Positions 33,797 through 46,481 are shown, numbered from the stretch's first letter. The stretch: 64,000 nucleotides of DNA from Bretschneidera sinensis (GCA_023935145.1 CM043702.1:108286088-108350087); one strand, 5' to 3'. A program made the numbers and translations. The notes: a model not told the origin generated them from the letters alone.

Positions 33797-35584
33797 TAGG
33801 GATATCTCTTGTTTGTCCACTTTTATTTTTATTTTTATTTTTATTTTTATTTTTATTTTTATTTTTATTTTTATTTTACTAACATTTTTTGTGTTTTTGT
33901 GTTTTTATTTTATTTATTTTTCGTCTTTTCTCTTAGTTGTTAGTTATTTCCATTTCGTGTGCTAACCTAACATACGGTGGGAATCTTGATGTTACACCGC
34001 AGTTGCTTTTTTTTTTTTTTTTTTCTTGTTCTGTTGTATATTGCAGATAAAAAATTTCAGCGAGAAGAATGGTATGCAGTTCAAATGGTGGTGTGCAATT
34101 TTCAGCTTCTGTGCACTTTTGGCTAACAAAGGGAGTTTCTTTTCCTTTTTCTTTCACATTGAGGTCAATGCAATGTTTAGGTTGGGGGTGGAGGAAACAC
34201 ATTTCTTTCCTTTTTCCATTGAACTGCTTGGTGTCACTTTCCTACGTTTTGTTTGTTAGGATAATAAAAAAATAATTAAAAAAAAAAAAGGGGTTTGTTT
34301 TTTTTTTGCATGCTTTGTGTTAGCCTTGGAGTTATTCACATGTCAATGATATGACCTTAATTGAGATAGCATATAGCACTTAGAAGAAATTAAATCTTGC
34401 TTCGGTTTGAAATTAATTTAAGTATCAATCTTGATTTGGTTAGAGACTCTAGCTTGTGGTAAGATTGTATGATTAATCGTAAGCATTTAGAAAAGTTTTA
34501 TGTGTGATTATTTTGTGAATATTTTTGCGGTCTCGGCAAGCTCTAGAACTTACTTGATAACCACTTGAGGCGAATTCCTAGAATGCACATTATTTAGGAT
34601 ATGATATAGGCAATTTTTGAACCGTTTGAGCCTTTCAAACCTACCCTTGCGATATATATCACTAGTCACCTATTTGAGCCTTTTTTTTCTTGAAAACGAA
34701 GTTGAGCCTGGTTTCTTTTAAAAACCCATTCACTTACCCTTATAAGCCTAAAGAGAATATTCTTACCTCTCTCTTAAAAAGAATTTAACTATACACATGT
34801 TGTGAGAAGCACTTAAAATGAGTAAGGGTGGAAATATGAAAAAATATCACTACCACAACCCAAGTACATTAAAGGAGATAAGTTGGGGGTTGTGGAAAAG
34901 AAAGAAATGAAAAAGGAGGTGAATGGTCTTTTATGCCAAAATATAAAAGAAAAGAAAAACAAATGGTGATTTGTTGAGAAGACAATCCTCGAAAAAAAAA
35001 AAAAAAAAAAAAATTGGTTGGAAGAGTTGGGTACTGAAGTAAGGTTATCCAGTGCTTAAAGAGCTATGTTCAAAACTAAGAGATTAAGTTCTTTTACTTA
35101 TGAATTCTTCCCATTCTTTCTTAGCCTTTACCTTAACCGAACGTTAGAAGCTTATTAAAGACCTACTGATCCAATGTAATGTGATTTTTTCTACAATAGT
35201 GGAGAGTGGTTTGAAATGTAAGCTTATGGAGCTTGTTTTTGTGATTGATGTCACGCGATTTATTTTTTTTTTAGAGGCCAAGACTTGTATTCATGAATAT
35301 TGTGCATAAAATCATCCGGATGTTTAGATTAATGGATTGTGGTAAGATGGATGTTAAGAGTCAATAACGATTTTAAGATTGATGTTTGAATTATTTTTGG
35401 ATTTGAGTGGAATTTAATGATTCTATATGCTATATGTTACGCATGATTTTTGAGACAAAGATTTTTGAATCACTCTTGGTTAACACTAGCATTGTTGTAT
35501 TTTGCATTAATTTCTAAATAAAGAACTCATTTCATGTCTTTCGCTTGAATTGCTAGGGACTAGCAATAAGCTAGTTGGGGGTTG
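33797..35584 (+). other. non-coding 3' region of the Athila-like element
   Basis: It has no gene. It contains an (ATTTTT)n run at 33821-33877, poly-T near 34007-34024 and poly-A near 34989-35012. A conserved stretch at about 34150-34205 (cattgaggtcaatgcaatg, then gttgggggtggaggaaacac) has a counterpart in the relic at about 4390-4440. The last bases before the LTR (gttgggggttg, about 35574-35584) may act as the polypurine tract, although they are not purely purine. Confidence 0.7.
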
Positions 35585-37539
35585 TGATAAGAGTCATAAA
35601 ATGCATCTAAACAATACTTAATTGTTAACACTTTAGGGTTAATCTCAGTCGTAATCGCACTTTTAAATGTTGATAACTCTAAAGTGTTATTAATAAATCA
35701 TTGACTTAATTCGATGCATTTTCAGGTGCGTTGAGTACAAAAGAGATGATAAAGCGATCCATGTTTAAAGCACCAAAAGATCTTGGGTGTCGGTGCTCGT
35801 TTTTGTCCAAGGTTTAGACATTTCCAAAAATGATTTAAAGATAATTAAAAGTCTAAACCAAGGTTGGAGCAATAAAGTACATTGAGTTGAAAGACTGCAC
35901 ACAAGTGTGTGCATCACTTTGGAACAAGTTAAGGGTAGGCACACTAGTGTGTGCACTTCTGCACCAGAATTTCCTGTACAGATCAATCAACTTTGCAGAT
36001 TAAACTGTATTGATGTAAGAAGAACCAGGAGATGAGCTATATATGCCTAGAAAGATCCGGAAGTCTATTTTCTGGAGAATTTTACAGTTCGGAAAAAGGA
36101 TTTTTCTAGTGAAAGTTATGGCAGTTTTAGCAAAAACAGTTCAGGGCCTCCAGAACAATGCCCAGCGCCTCACCTCTCACTGTCCAGCGCCCCAGCGCCC
36201 AGGAAAACAAGAACCAGCGCCTAGGCGCCCACGAACCAGCGCCTAGGCGCCCAAGAACCAGCGCCTAGGCGCCCATGAACCAGCGCCTAGGCGCCCACGA
36301 ACCAGCGCCGCGCCCCTCAGCCATCAGCGCCGCGCCCCTCGCCAGCTGCACCTTTACTTTCCAGCGCCCAGGCGCACACTTGGACACGCGCACATGCTGC
36401 TGGACCCACCTTCACGTTCCAGCCTTCACTTTCCAGCGCCCGGGCGCACGCTCAGACAAAGCCAGCAGCGCGCACATGCTGCTGGACCACCTTCACATTC
36501 CAGCTTTCACTTTCCAGCAGTGCGCACATGGACTCCAATTCAGACTCAAATTAGAGCTGTGCAAAGACAGCTCTCCCTCGTGGGCTATAAATATGTGCTT
36601 AAGGTTTGCAGCCAAAGGGAGCTCGGGGAGAAAAATAAAGACAGTTTTTGATAGATAAAAATTGAAGAAGTTTTTAGCATTTCGTTTAAGTTTTCGTAAG
36701 TTGGAAATCAAGGAGAGAACATCCACATTGTTCTTCCGCCTTGAGCTCCATGGCCAAGAAATCAAGGGGAGAACATCTATATTGTTTTTCCACCTTGAGT
36801 TTCATGGCTAACTAATCATCAAACAAGGGAAAGGGATGAATCCTTAGGGTTTTATTGTTCCTTATTTCCTGTTCTTGATTCATTTGTATGGACTTTTTGT
36901 TAAAACATTGTCTATGATTTACTCTTTGATTAATTAAGAAGGATTTGAGTTCATGTGATAGCTGTATTCTATATTCTTCTTCTTTTAGTTTCTTTCAATC
37001 CGGTGATTGCATCCTTCTACTCCACATAAGTCTAGTCAAGCTTTTCTTATGTCAAGTTGTTTGGATGTAATTGATTTCGGTATATTTATCTTATAGATCG
37101 GCCATTACTGTGATATCATTATTGCAATATATTGTCGTTTCTTGCTAATCTATAAGATAAATCATGTGTGCTTGAATTGAAATCAAAGAGTAATTTGTAG
37201 CAATTATATTAGAGATATAAATGTGCTTGATTGAATAATTTCCGATTGCCGGTTTAGGATGTGAAACTTGCAATCGAGATAAAAATTTGAATCAAGAGTG
37301 GAAATAGGGAACGAACCTAAGGAGGATTCCCGGAACCTTGTTATTTCTTATTTATATTCATCGTTATATTCGCACAACTCTTTTACACAATATTGCATTA
37401 TCAAAACTCATATTCTCTCACTTAATCATTTTCGTTAGTGTTAAAGTTTATAACTTCTTTTGTAATTAACTTGTTTCCCTGTGGAATCGACACCCCAAAA
37501 CTATACTACAATAACCGCGTTATGTTTTGGGCGTAATCA
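35585..37539 (+). repeat. 3' LTR of the Athila-like element
   Basis: It is nearly identical to the 5' LTR but carries four copies of the 22-bp GC-rich unit (about 36213-36303) instead of two, exactly 44 bp more. The copia-like block is at 35788-35965 and TATAAATA at 36586-36593. Differences I found are single bases near 35760, near 36309 and two in the last 25 bases, plus changes inside the added units. Confidence 0.95.
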
Positions 37540-37544
37540 GCCAC

Positions 37545-40500
37545 CAATGGAAGTGGTAATCTGATGTATGATCGAGAGACAGAAGTTTGTTATAGATGTA
37601 TTCAGATAAAATATTTATCCCAGAATTGTCCTAATTTGAAGTGCTTTGTATGTAGAAAAGGTGGACATATAAATGTTGGTTGATCCTGGTGCAACCCATT
37701 CTTTTGCATCCAATATTCATATTAAGTCTATTGATGTGTGTATTAGTCCTTTAATGCATAATATTATTGTTAAAGTTCCCACTAGAGATAGAGCGATAAT
37801 CAAAAATATTTACAAAGGTTCTGTGATTCGTATCGATGATAAAGAATTTGAAGTTGATTTATTACCTTTGAATATGATAGATCTTTATTCGATTTTGGGA
37901 AAGAATTGGTTATCGATGTATTATGTCTGGGTTGATTGTTCCAGAAAGAACGCAATGTTAAAGATATGGACATGAGGAGTTTAACTTTCAGGGAGAACAT
38001 AGAATACCCTCGAACTATCTTATTTTACTCTGACTACTACTAGATGATTGAAGAAAGGTTATGAAGACTATTTGGCATACATAATGGATTCTAAAAAGAA
38101 AAATAAGAAGTTAGAAGAAATCTTAGTAGTGACAAATTTTTTCTAATGTATTTCTTGATGAGTTGTCTAGTTGTCTCCCAGTAGGGAGATTAAATTCTCT
38201 ATTGATGTGATACTAGGTTCATCACATATATCTAACAACACCCTACAGAGTGACATCCATTGAGTTAGGAGAGTTGAAAGTTCAAGAGTTGTTAGACAAA
38301 AAAAAATTTCGATCTATTGTGTCACCATAGGGAGCCTTTGTATTATTTGTGAAGAAGAAAGATGGAATGATGGGATTATGTATAGATTACAGACAGTAGA
38401 ATAAAATAACCATTAAGATCAAATATCCTTTACCTATGATAGATGATTTATTTGAGAAGTTGTATGGAGCAAGGGTATTTTCAAAAATAGACCTGAGATC
38501 AGGTTATCATAAATTGAGGATAGAGAAGGGAGATGTACCTAAGACTACTTTTAGGACATGTTATGGTCATAAGCTTTTTGTGATGTCATTTGGATTGACC
38601 AATGTTCCAAAAACATTCATGGACTTAATGAATAAAATGTTTAAACTATTTCTTTATTGTTTTGTGGTTGTGTTCATTAATGACATCTTGGTGTATTCTA
38701 AGACTAAGGAAGAGCATGTAAAATATTTAGAAATTGTGTTGGAGATTTTGAGGAGAGAGATTTTATGCTATAATTTCCCTAAATATAAATTTTGGCTGAA
38801 TGAAATAACTTTCTTGGGGAGGGTGAGAAAATTTTCAAATTACCAAAAGAGAAATTAACTACAACTCCACTATTGGTGCTTCCTTATGGTGATGAAGAAT
38901 TTGTTGTGTATAGTGATGCATCCCATCAAGAGTTGGGATGTGTGTTGATGAAACATGAGAAGTTAATGACATGTGCTTCTAGGCAATTAAGGAATCATGA
39001 GAGAAATTACCCTACCCATAGCGTAGAGTTGACTGCCATAGTGTTTACTTTAAAGATTGGAGACATCATATGCGTGGAGCCACTTGTGAGATATTCATGG
39101 GTTATAAGAGTTTGACATACTTACCTACCTAGAGAGAGTAAAACTTTGAGGTAAAGATGGTGGATGGAGTTGATTAGTGACTATGATTGTACAATTCACT
39201 ATCATCTATAAAATATGAAGGCGATAGCTGATGCATTGAGTAGAAAATCTACAAAAAGATTGACTGCTATTGGAAGTCATGATGTTAAATTAATGATAGA
39301 TTAAGAGAGATAAGAATGAAGTGGAATATCAATGATAGAGGATCATTGTTAACAAGTATGGTTGTACAGTCATCCATAGTAAAATTCTTGTTAGAGATGC
39401 AAGGTAGAGATAAAGAGATAGAGAAGATTAAGCAGGAAGTGCTTAATAGAAGGTAATATGAGTTCAAAAAATTGAAATGATGGTATTCTGGTCTTGGAAC
39501 ATAGAAATTATGTTCCCAATAATATGGAGTTGAGAAAGGAGATAATGAGAGAGGCACATGATGATATAGATTCGATGCAACCAAGTAACAATAAGATGTA
39601 TAGAGGATTGAGACAAAATTTTTGGTGGTCAGGATTGAAGAGGGATATAGTTGAGATTGTGAGGCTGTATAGAGCACCATTAAGCATAGTGTCAAATAGA
39701 GATGCTACATTTACATCTTTGTTTTGGAGAGGCTTTCAGAAAGCGACGGGTACAGAGTTATAATTTAATATAACTTTTCATGCTCAGACAGAAAGGATTA
39801 TTAGAGTACTAGAAGATATGTTAAGGGCAGATGCGATGAGTTTCTCAGTAAATTGGGATGCTTACATGCCATCGATTGAAATTTCTTATAATAATCAGTA
39901 TCAAACTAGTTTTGGGATGACACCATTTGAGGCCTTATTTGGTAGGAGGTGTAGAACTCCAGTATGCTGGGAAGAAGTTAGAGAGAGAAAGATATTTGGT
40001 TCATAAATTATTAAGTTAACAACTAAGATGATCAAACTGGTTAGAGAAAAACTTAAAACAGTACAAAGTAGACCAAATAGCTAGGTGGATAATAGAAGAA
40101 GACCTCTTGAGTTTCAAGTAAGTGATCGGGTGTATTTGAAAATATCTCAAAGAAAAGGTGTGTTAAGGATCAAAAAAGAAAGGAAAGTTGAGTCTAAGCT
40201 AAGTTGGACCATATGAGGTTATTGAGAAAGTTGGGCTAGTTGTGAATAGCCTGGATTTGCCTCCAGAGTTGAAGCAGTGACATAGCATATTCCATGTTTC
40301 ACTTTTGCAAAAGCTCTTACTTGATAAATCTCATAATGTTTTGAGCTAAGCTATAGAAATTCAGAAAGATTCGACTTTTATACAAGTACCAATAAGAATT
40401 TTAGACAGAAAAGAACAAGTCTTGCATAATAAAATAATTTCATTAGTTTTATTTCTGTGGTAGAATAAGGATGTTGAAGAGATTACGTGAAAGCATGAGG

Positions 40501-40560
40501 CAACTATTAAGAAATATTATTCACAATTGCCTTCTTGATTAGGTAAAGAAATTTCGAGGA
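37545..40560 (+). pseudogene. Tekay-like gag end, protease and pol remnant (copy 1)
   Basis: After the second GCCAC the host gag resumes with a damaged zinc-knuckle region (CFVCRKGGHINVG near 37650). Protease follows at 37673-37975 (VDPGATHSFA, LMHNIIVKVPTRDR). RT is at about 38230-38858, where the catalytic motif reads FINDILVYS, so the first aspartate has become asparagine. RNase H is at about 38873-39250 and integrase at 39494-40006 with a missing core segment (the frame jumps from KRDIV to EIVRLYR). A chromodomain-like tail lies near 40370-40530. Stops and frameshifts are frequent. Confidence 0.85.
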
Positions 40561-40586
40561 AGAAATTTTTATAAGGTGGGTAGAAT

Positions 40587-42682
40587 TTTAATACCCGTAT
40601 TTGTAAAGTAAGGGTAAAGAAGTACTTTAATAAATATGACATGAAGTTAAAATAATATATATATATATATATATATATGCAAAAAAATTAATTTTTATAA
40701 AACAATTCTTAAAAAAAAAATGGACGCGTGGTGGTGTAAAGAAAAGGAAAATGAAAGAAAAACGTCTAGAAGAAGAAACGAAAAGGAAAACAAAAAAGAA
40801 AAAAAATTTAGTTTCCAGAAGAAAAAAATGGTGACTTTGGGGAGGTGCTGTGCTGAGAGTTTGAATTTTTTTTTTTTTGCTTATAAATATTTATAACTTT
40901 AGGTTTTTAATTACTTACCAAATCATGTTTGGTTTTCCTTCAACAACGATTCAATTACTCTATTTCTTCAAATACTTGGGGTCCGAAAGAAAAGTTGAAA
41001 GAGAAAAATTTTGAAGGGGTTTACGGGAGAGTTTTATAGAGAACCACGGAAAGCTCTAAGAAAAACATAAGGTAATAACGTAAGTTTTATTTTTGAAATC
41101 TAGCATACATGAAATTTCTCGGAATTCAAGAGGGAATTTTCAAAGGGCGTGAATTATAGAAGAATTGAAAAAAAAATTAGAAATTTTAATATAAATATTA
41201 TTTCAGGTATTGATAATCAGAAACTAGGGGAAATTGCTGAGAGGAGCAGAAAAGGCAAGGAGGTGATCCAAGTGTAGCTCTAAGTGCTACGTGGTGAGTT
41301 AGATTTACTTAAAGTAATCAAGGTAAATATGAAATATATAGTGATAATATTAGAATAAATTATTAACTTATGATTTGGTGAAAGATGAAAGTTGGTTGAT
41401 AGGTATGATAGGAATAGTGGATGTATAGAGAATTATTTTATTACAAATAATATTATTGAAATAATGAGTCGATTTAATAATAAAGGTGATAAAGGAAATT
41501 CTTGATGAACTATGGTTGATGATTTGATATGATTTATGAGGAGAGGAAATTTAGTGGATCTTGACGAGCTATGATTGATATATTGATGTTGATATATGAG
41601 GAGAAGAAATTAGTGAAATTGATCAAATAATAATTTAAGAATAATTAGGATAGCTAATTTGAATGTCTGAATACATGTTTGTTTTTATATTATTGTTTAT
41701 TTGCATATTTCATATCATTGTTCATATGCATATGCATGAAATAAAAGAACCGGGATGGGGCCGGTCTAAATGAAAAACCATGACAACCAATATATACTGG
41801 AAACAAATGAAAACCATGACAGCCGGTATATGCTGGAAATAAATGAAAACTATGACAATCGGTATATGCTACAAATAAAAGAACTGGGAGGGGGCAGGCC
41901 TAAGATAAAAACATGTCGACATATGGGAAGACGTTCCCTAATAATAATTCATGTATTGCTTCTGTTTTAAGTATTGATTGTATTACTGAAATGCTGAAGT
42001 GTTGTTTGTTATCGTAAATCTATTTATAGATGAAAGAGTCTCACAAAGAGATAATTATAGTGAGAATGAAACATAGAAGTATGATATGATAACTATCTAA
42101 ATGGTAGACTATATGTTGTGAACCTCATAACGAGGTAATTATGAGATGATTGATGGTCTTAAGGTGAACAAATATATAAAAAGAAGAGATTGATAGAGAA
42201 TGAGAGTTATGATATGTGTAGTGATAGTAAAATGTTATTATCAAGTTATATGAGATATAAATGATTAAATATTAAAAGAGTATTTATACAAATTGAATAC
42301 TTCTAGTAAATTTAATTCACTGAGCTTGTAAAGCTCACTCCTCATTCTACAATGATTTCAAGTAGCAGACATGACAGATAGTTTGGTGAGTTGAGGTTCA
42401 GACAAAATCATTTTTTGTAAGCCACACATGTGTTCACATCCTCAGACTAATGAGAAAACAAAATTAAAATTTATTTGTAAATATCCATGCATTTTACGTT
42501 GTATATAATGTTAAAGCCAAGATCAGAATGATGTATATCCCCTGTTGTGGGTTGAAGATTGATGATTGATGTAAAATTTTCTGTTGGTGTTATTTTTCTT
42601 ATTGCATATATGTGTCGTGCTAGGATTTTCAAAATGTAACAATACCGTCTCGGAGGCGACCAGCTCGAGATGGGTCGTTTCA
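40587..42682 (+). repeat. 3' LTR of Tekay copy 1
   Basis: About 2.1 kb, aligned with the split 5' LTR. It contains the unoccupied copia target (near 41397-41412), a ~40-bp tandem array (about 41765-41890) and the near-palindrome ACATGTCGACATAT (41911-41924). It differs from the 5' LTR at many positions, so copy 1 is old. Confidence 0.9.
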
Positions 42683-42687
42683 AATAC

Positions 42688-43195
42688 ATATACCTCACCA
42701 TTGAAGTTGATTGCAATATCTCATCATCAAGTAAATTCACCACAAATCAAACTAGTGCATCTAATAATTGGCAAAAAGCAATTTGAATAGTTAAATAGGG
42801 TAAAGGACCTGGATGCTCAGAACTTTTTAAGAATAGAAAAGTGGCTCTACCTATATAAGTTCCAAAGAACTACAAGGTTTCCCTCTTTATGAGTATATCC
42901 TTCTAAGATATTCGATTGAGTATTCTCTTCTTCATCCAACTAGATCATCTAGGCCTTTGATGACAAATAAGAAGCATCATGTGGAGCTTTTCTCCTTCAA
43001 TGAGACGAAGCCTAGTTTTGATTATTGTTCTTTAACTACAAGTCCCGATGATTGTGGGGCTTGCAAGCTATTCAAAACGACGAAGGTAAAGCAACTTATG
43101 CTGAGTCATTTTCTAAAGGTGAAATTTTTAAGAAATGGCAATGACTCAAGCTCTTCTCACTAGATTTGGATGTATGAGAAGTCGAAACTCTTAAC
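42688..43195. other. unassigned right flank of Tekay copy 1
   Basis: About 500 bases with no clear gene. Part may be the decayed 5' end of the LINE that follows. Confidence 0.45.
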
Positions 43196-45325
43196 AAATT
43201 TGACGAGGGAAACTTTTGATAGGTTAGAGGAGAAGGAAGTTAGATAGTCAAGGAGATCCAATTTCTCCGTTATTATTTATCATAGCGGTATATCTCACGT
43301 ATTATATGCCGACGACATGTTACTTTTCTTAAATGGTAAAAAAAATTCAGTTGAGGGTTGCACAAAATTATTAAAACATTGTGGAGATATCTCGGGTCAA
43401 CAAATAAATTGGGATAAGAGTTCATTCATTTCTAGCACTGTGTGGTGTGCTTTTAGAATTGTTAGGATGATAAAATGGTCTTCTTTCAAAAACACTCTTA
43501 CCATTTAATTATTTGGGTGTACCTCTTTTTAAAGGAAAATGTTCTAAGAAATATTTTTTGAATTTACAAGAAAAAATCTAACACAAACTTGCTTCATGGA
43601 AAACAAAATTCTCATCCATTGCGGGAAAATTAACTCTTATAAAAAGTGTTCTTAGCTCAATTCCAATAAATACACGCCTTATTCAATCTTTGGAGAGTAT
43701 GTTTTCTTCATTTTTTTGGAATTCAATGGATCAAGTTCATAAAAACTGGATTACTTGGGATAGAATTTGTAATCCAATGGAACAAGGTGGTTTGGGGGTT
43801 AGGTGCATACTTACAATCTAATTCTTTATGGAGTAAATTCATGAAATAAAAATATGGACAGCTGAATGGTGAGTTCCATATACCTTGGTATAGCTCACGT
43901 ATTTGGAAAAATATTGCCCCTTATATCATCCACATAAAACAACACTCGACTTGGATAATTGGTGATGGGAATGTTAAGTTTTTGGCATTATAAATGGCCT
44001 GAAAAAATAAAACATTTAGAAGATCATTTTCCTAATATATATGCTACCGCTAAATTGGTTCATTTAAATGATACTAAAGATAAATTAATTTGGAATCATT
44101 CTTCTTCAGGTTTGTTCACTTCTAAGGATTAGAATTAAAAATGTAAAGTTTAGATGGGAAAAAAAATTTAGAATAATTGCGTACCATTAAAAGTAGTTTC
44201 ATGTGGAAATTAATCTTTGGTGCAATTTCTGTTGACATTAGAGTTAAGGAGGTAGGAATTCATATAGCTTCAAAGTGTTCATGTTGCCATATTGGTCACA
44301 TAGAATCCATAGAACACTTATTTGTTCAAAGTGATATGGCGTGTGCGGTTTGTAACTATTTTGGTAGAAGGTTTGACGTTGCACAAACATGGTCTTTAAA
44401 TGCTTTGATTTATAGTTGGTTGGCTCAATTTGGTGCTGTAAAAATCTGTACTTTATTATGGGGTTGTTGATTCATATGGAGGATGAGAAAATAAGCGTGA
44501 CAAGATGGAAAAAGTACAAGCTCCGTTGTGCTATTTAGTAGAATTTGTGATGGCTTAATAGTAGCAACAATAATATTAAACTGAAATCATCAATTAGATT
44601 TCATAATATCTTGTGCATCAATTCGGTAGATATTACAATTATTCCTCCAACAATTAGAAGAGGTGTTTGGGTTCGTTGGAACCACCTAGAAGACGGAAAA
44701 GTAAAACTTAACTCGGATGGTTCATGTTCGTCTAAAGGTAGTGCCGGGGAGGGGGGAGGGGGGTGGCTTTTTAGAGATGGTTCTAAATTTCTTTTAGCCT
44801 ACTCATATTCTTTTTGATGTTTACACTAAAAATTAGGCAGAGGCACAAGAACTTTTAATTGGACTACAGCTAATGCATAAGTTTAATATTAAAGTGGATA
44901 TAATTGAATGTGATCAAAGTTGTTAGTTCATTTTATTTTAGGTTTAAGTACTTGTCCTTGGGACTTAGAGTACTTAATCTGAGATATTAGATCACTTATT
45001 ACGGTAGGTGTCACTATTCAACACACCTATACAAAAGCCAATGCTGTTGTGGACTCACTTGCAAAGTTTGGACTCATGGTAGCATCAAAATTATTTGGAA
45101 CATCGATGAACTTTCAAGTTCTAGCCTACCTGCAATTCAATTTAATAATTCACAATTGTATTCTTATAGAAAATTATAGGTCCTTATATTTTGTTTGGAT
45201 AGGGTAAGGCTTAGGGACCACTGAGCTTGTTCGAGTATGGTCCCTATTATCCTCCATTTGTTTGTGTAATTTTCTTTCATATTAATAAAATTTTGCGAAG
45301 GTTTTTAAAAAAAAATAAAAAAAGA
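43196..45325 (+). mobile_element. L1-type LINE fragment, 5'-truncated and decayed
   Basis: RT motifs QGDPISPLL (from 43249) and YADDMLLFLNG (43305 on) are close together, so the segment between them is deleted. Downstream are LGVPLFKGKCSKKYF-like sequence (43510 on), a zf-RVT-like cysteine/histidine region (SKCSCCHIGHIESIEHLF, about 44266-44330) and an RNase H start (KVKLNSDGSCSSKGSAGEGG, about 44698-44757) with a late ANAVVDSLAKFG motif near 45040. It ends with aataaaattttgcgaagg and a poly-A tail at about 45307-45325. Several frame breaks are visible. Confidence 0.8.
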
Positions 45326-45714
45326 AAGCATTATGCATATAGAAACATTGTTTTTGGATAAGTTATGCATATAGCAACATTTACAGAAGTTTCATTCTCT
45401 CAAGAGAACAGAAGTACAAATGAGACTAAGCAAATAGGTATCTACATATACCATGCCTTTAGCTCTTGGAGTGGGATTTAGCTTATACTTGGTTTTAAGG
45501 GTTTTTTTTTTTTTTTTGTGCTCATTCTTTATTGGTTCCCACTTTAATCAGCACTTTAAGCACTCATTTACCCGAACAGTAAAACAACTTAAATCATCAT
45601 CAATTAAAGCACCTCATAATGATTTTAAGTTGAAAAAAAAATCTAAGGCATCATAGTTTTTTATACAACGAATTTTTCAAGTTTTTCTTGCTATGTTGTA
45701 TCAAGTATGGTTGT
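45326..45714. other. short unassigned spacer
   Basis: AT-rich DNA between two LINE fragments. A ~20-bp direct repeat (ttatgcatatagaaacat / ttatgcatatagcaacat) lies at about 45332-45382. I see no gene. Confidence 0.4.
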
Positions 45715-46480
45715 TTTTTATAAGTAAATTTTATTAAAATCATCAAGAGGGTACAACCCAAAAACAAAGTCTATTTACAACAAAGAAACTCCACAAAATC
45801 TAAAAGATTTATATCATTAAAAAAAATCTCTTTAAACCAAAAATTAAGGGTATTGAGCTAATTATCTCTAATTACTTCAAAAGGTCTCTCTATAACATCA
45901 AAATCTCTATGATTCCTCTCATTCTGCACAATCCAAAAAATAGAAAGCATAAGCTCCTTAGAAGCATGAAACCAACTCCGGCCCACCTTCATTTTTTCGG
46001 GAGCCGACAACCACGCAAGGCATTATAAGCCATCTCTCAGAAGTTTTTAGCCAACGAACACTCAATCAAAAGATAAAACACGGACTTGGTGTAACCTTTG
46101 CAAACGTAACACCTATTAACAAGCACTTTTTTCTTTCTTTGTAAATTATCAATAGTAAGAACCTTCTCCAAAGAGGCTTCCAATTTTAGAGGCACGAGGA
46201 CACCGCTTTCTAAGGGAAGTTGGGTGAATCTTTCAAGAGAGTCTCATCAATAAGAATCTTATAAAATATTTCACCTCAAAACCGTTATACGGGCTAGCCC
46301 TCCTACTAGCCACATCCTCTCTAGCCATATCCAATCTAGAACTATACAAGGCCTCAAAAAAAATGTCAATCATCTCAACCTCCCAATCATGAACATTGCG
46401 GATAAAGGCACAACCTAAGAGATCACATCATTAATCAAGGAGACGCATGAAAAAATGAGAGCTTCTCACAACATCGTATG
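45715..46480 (-). mobile_element. second LINE 3' fragment
   Basis: On the minus strand it encodes pieces resembling the zf-RVT region of plant LINEs (NRCYVCKGYTKSVFYLLIEC, near 46115-46060, then a WIVQNERNHRDF-type stretch near 45930). It ends with a T-rich stretch on the plus strand (tttttataagtaaattttat), the reversed A-rich LINE tail. No RT core remains. Confidence 0.65.
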
Positions 46481-46481
46481 A

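Larger units (their letters stand above)
23968..37539 (+). mobile_element. intact Athila-like Ty3/gypsy retrotransposon, TSD GCCAC
   Basis: The element is 13.57 kb with LTRs at 23968-25878 (1911 bp) and 35585-37539 (1955 bp), flanked by GCCAC at 23963-23967 and 37540-37544. It has a tRNA-Asp-type primer-binding site, one unbroken gag-pol frame, a second frame in the envelope position and a purine tract before the 3' LTR. By eye the LTRs differ at about four positions outside a repeat array, and the array accounts for the 44-bp length difference. It is the youngest element in the window and has no visible coding lesion. Whether it is transcribed or mobile cannot be judged from sequence. Confidence 0.95.
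14324..42682 (+). mobile_element. Tekay/Del-like chromovirus, copy 1, with nested insertions, TSD AATAC
   Basis: The LTR begins TGTAATACTCG at 14324 and the 3' LTR ends TCGTTTCA at 42682. AATAC flanks both sides (14319-14323 and 42683-42687). Removing the nested copia (15204-21454) and Athila-like (23968-37539) elements with one duplication copy each leaves about 8.5 kb. Internal order is primer-binding site, gag, protease, RT, RNase H, integrase, and a chromodomain-type tail (RILDRKEQVLHNK near 40390). This order and tail suggest the Tekay/Del chromovirus lineage. All coding regions are broken, so it is inactive. Confidence 0.9.

Noticed and set aside
33777..33965. A 62-residue I/F-rich frame
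   Set aside because: Translation of the (ATTTTT)n microsatellite.
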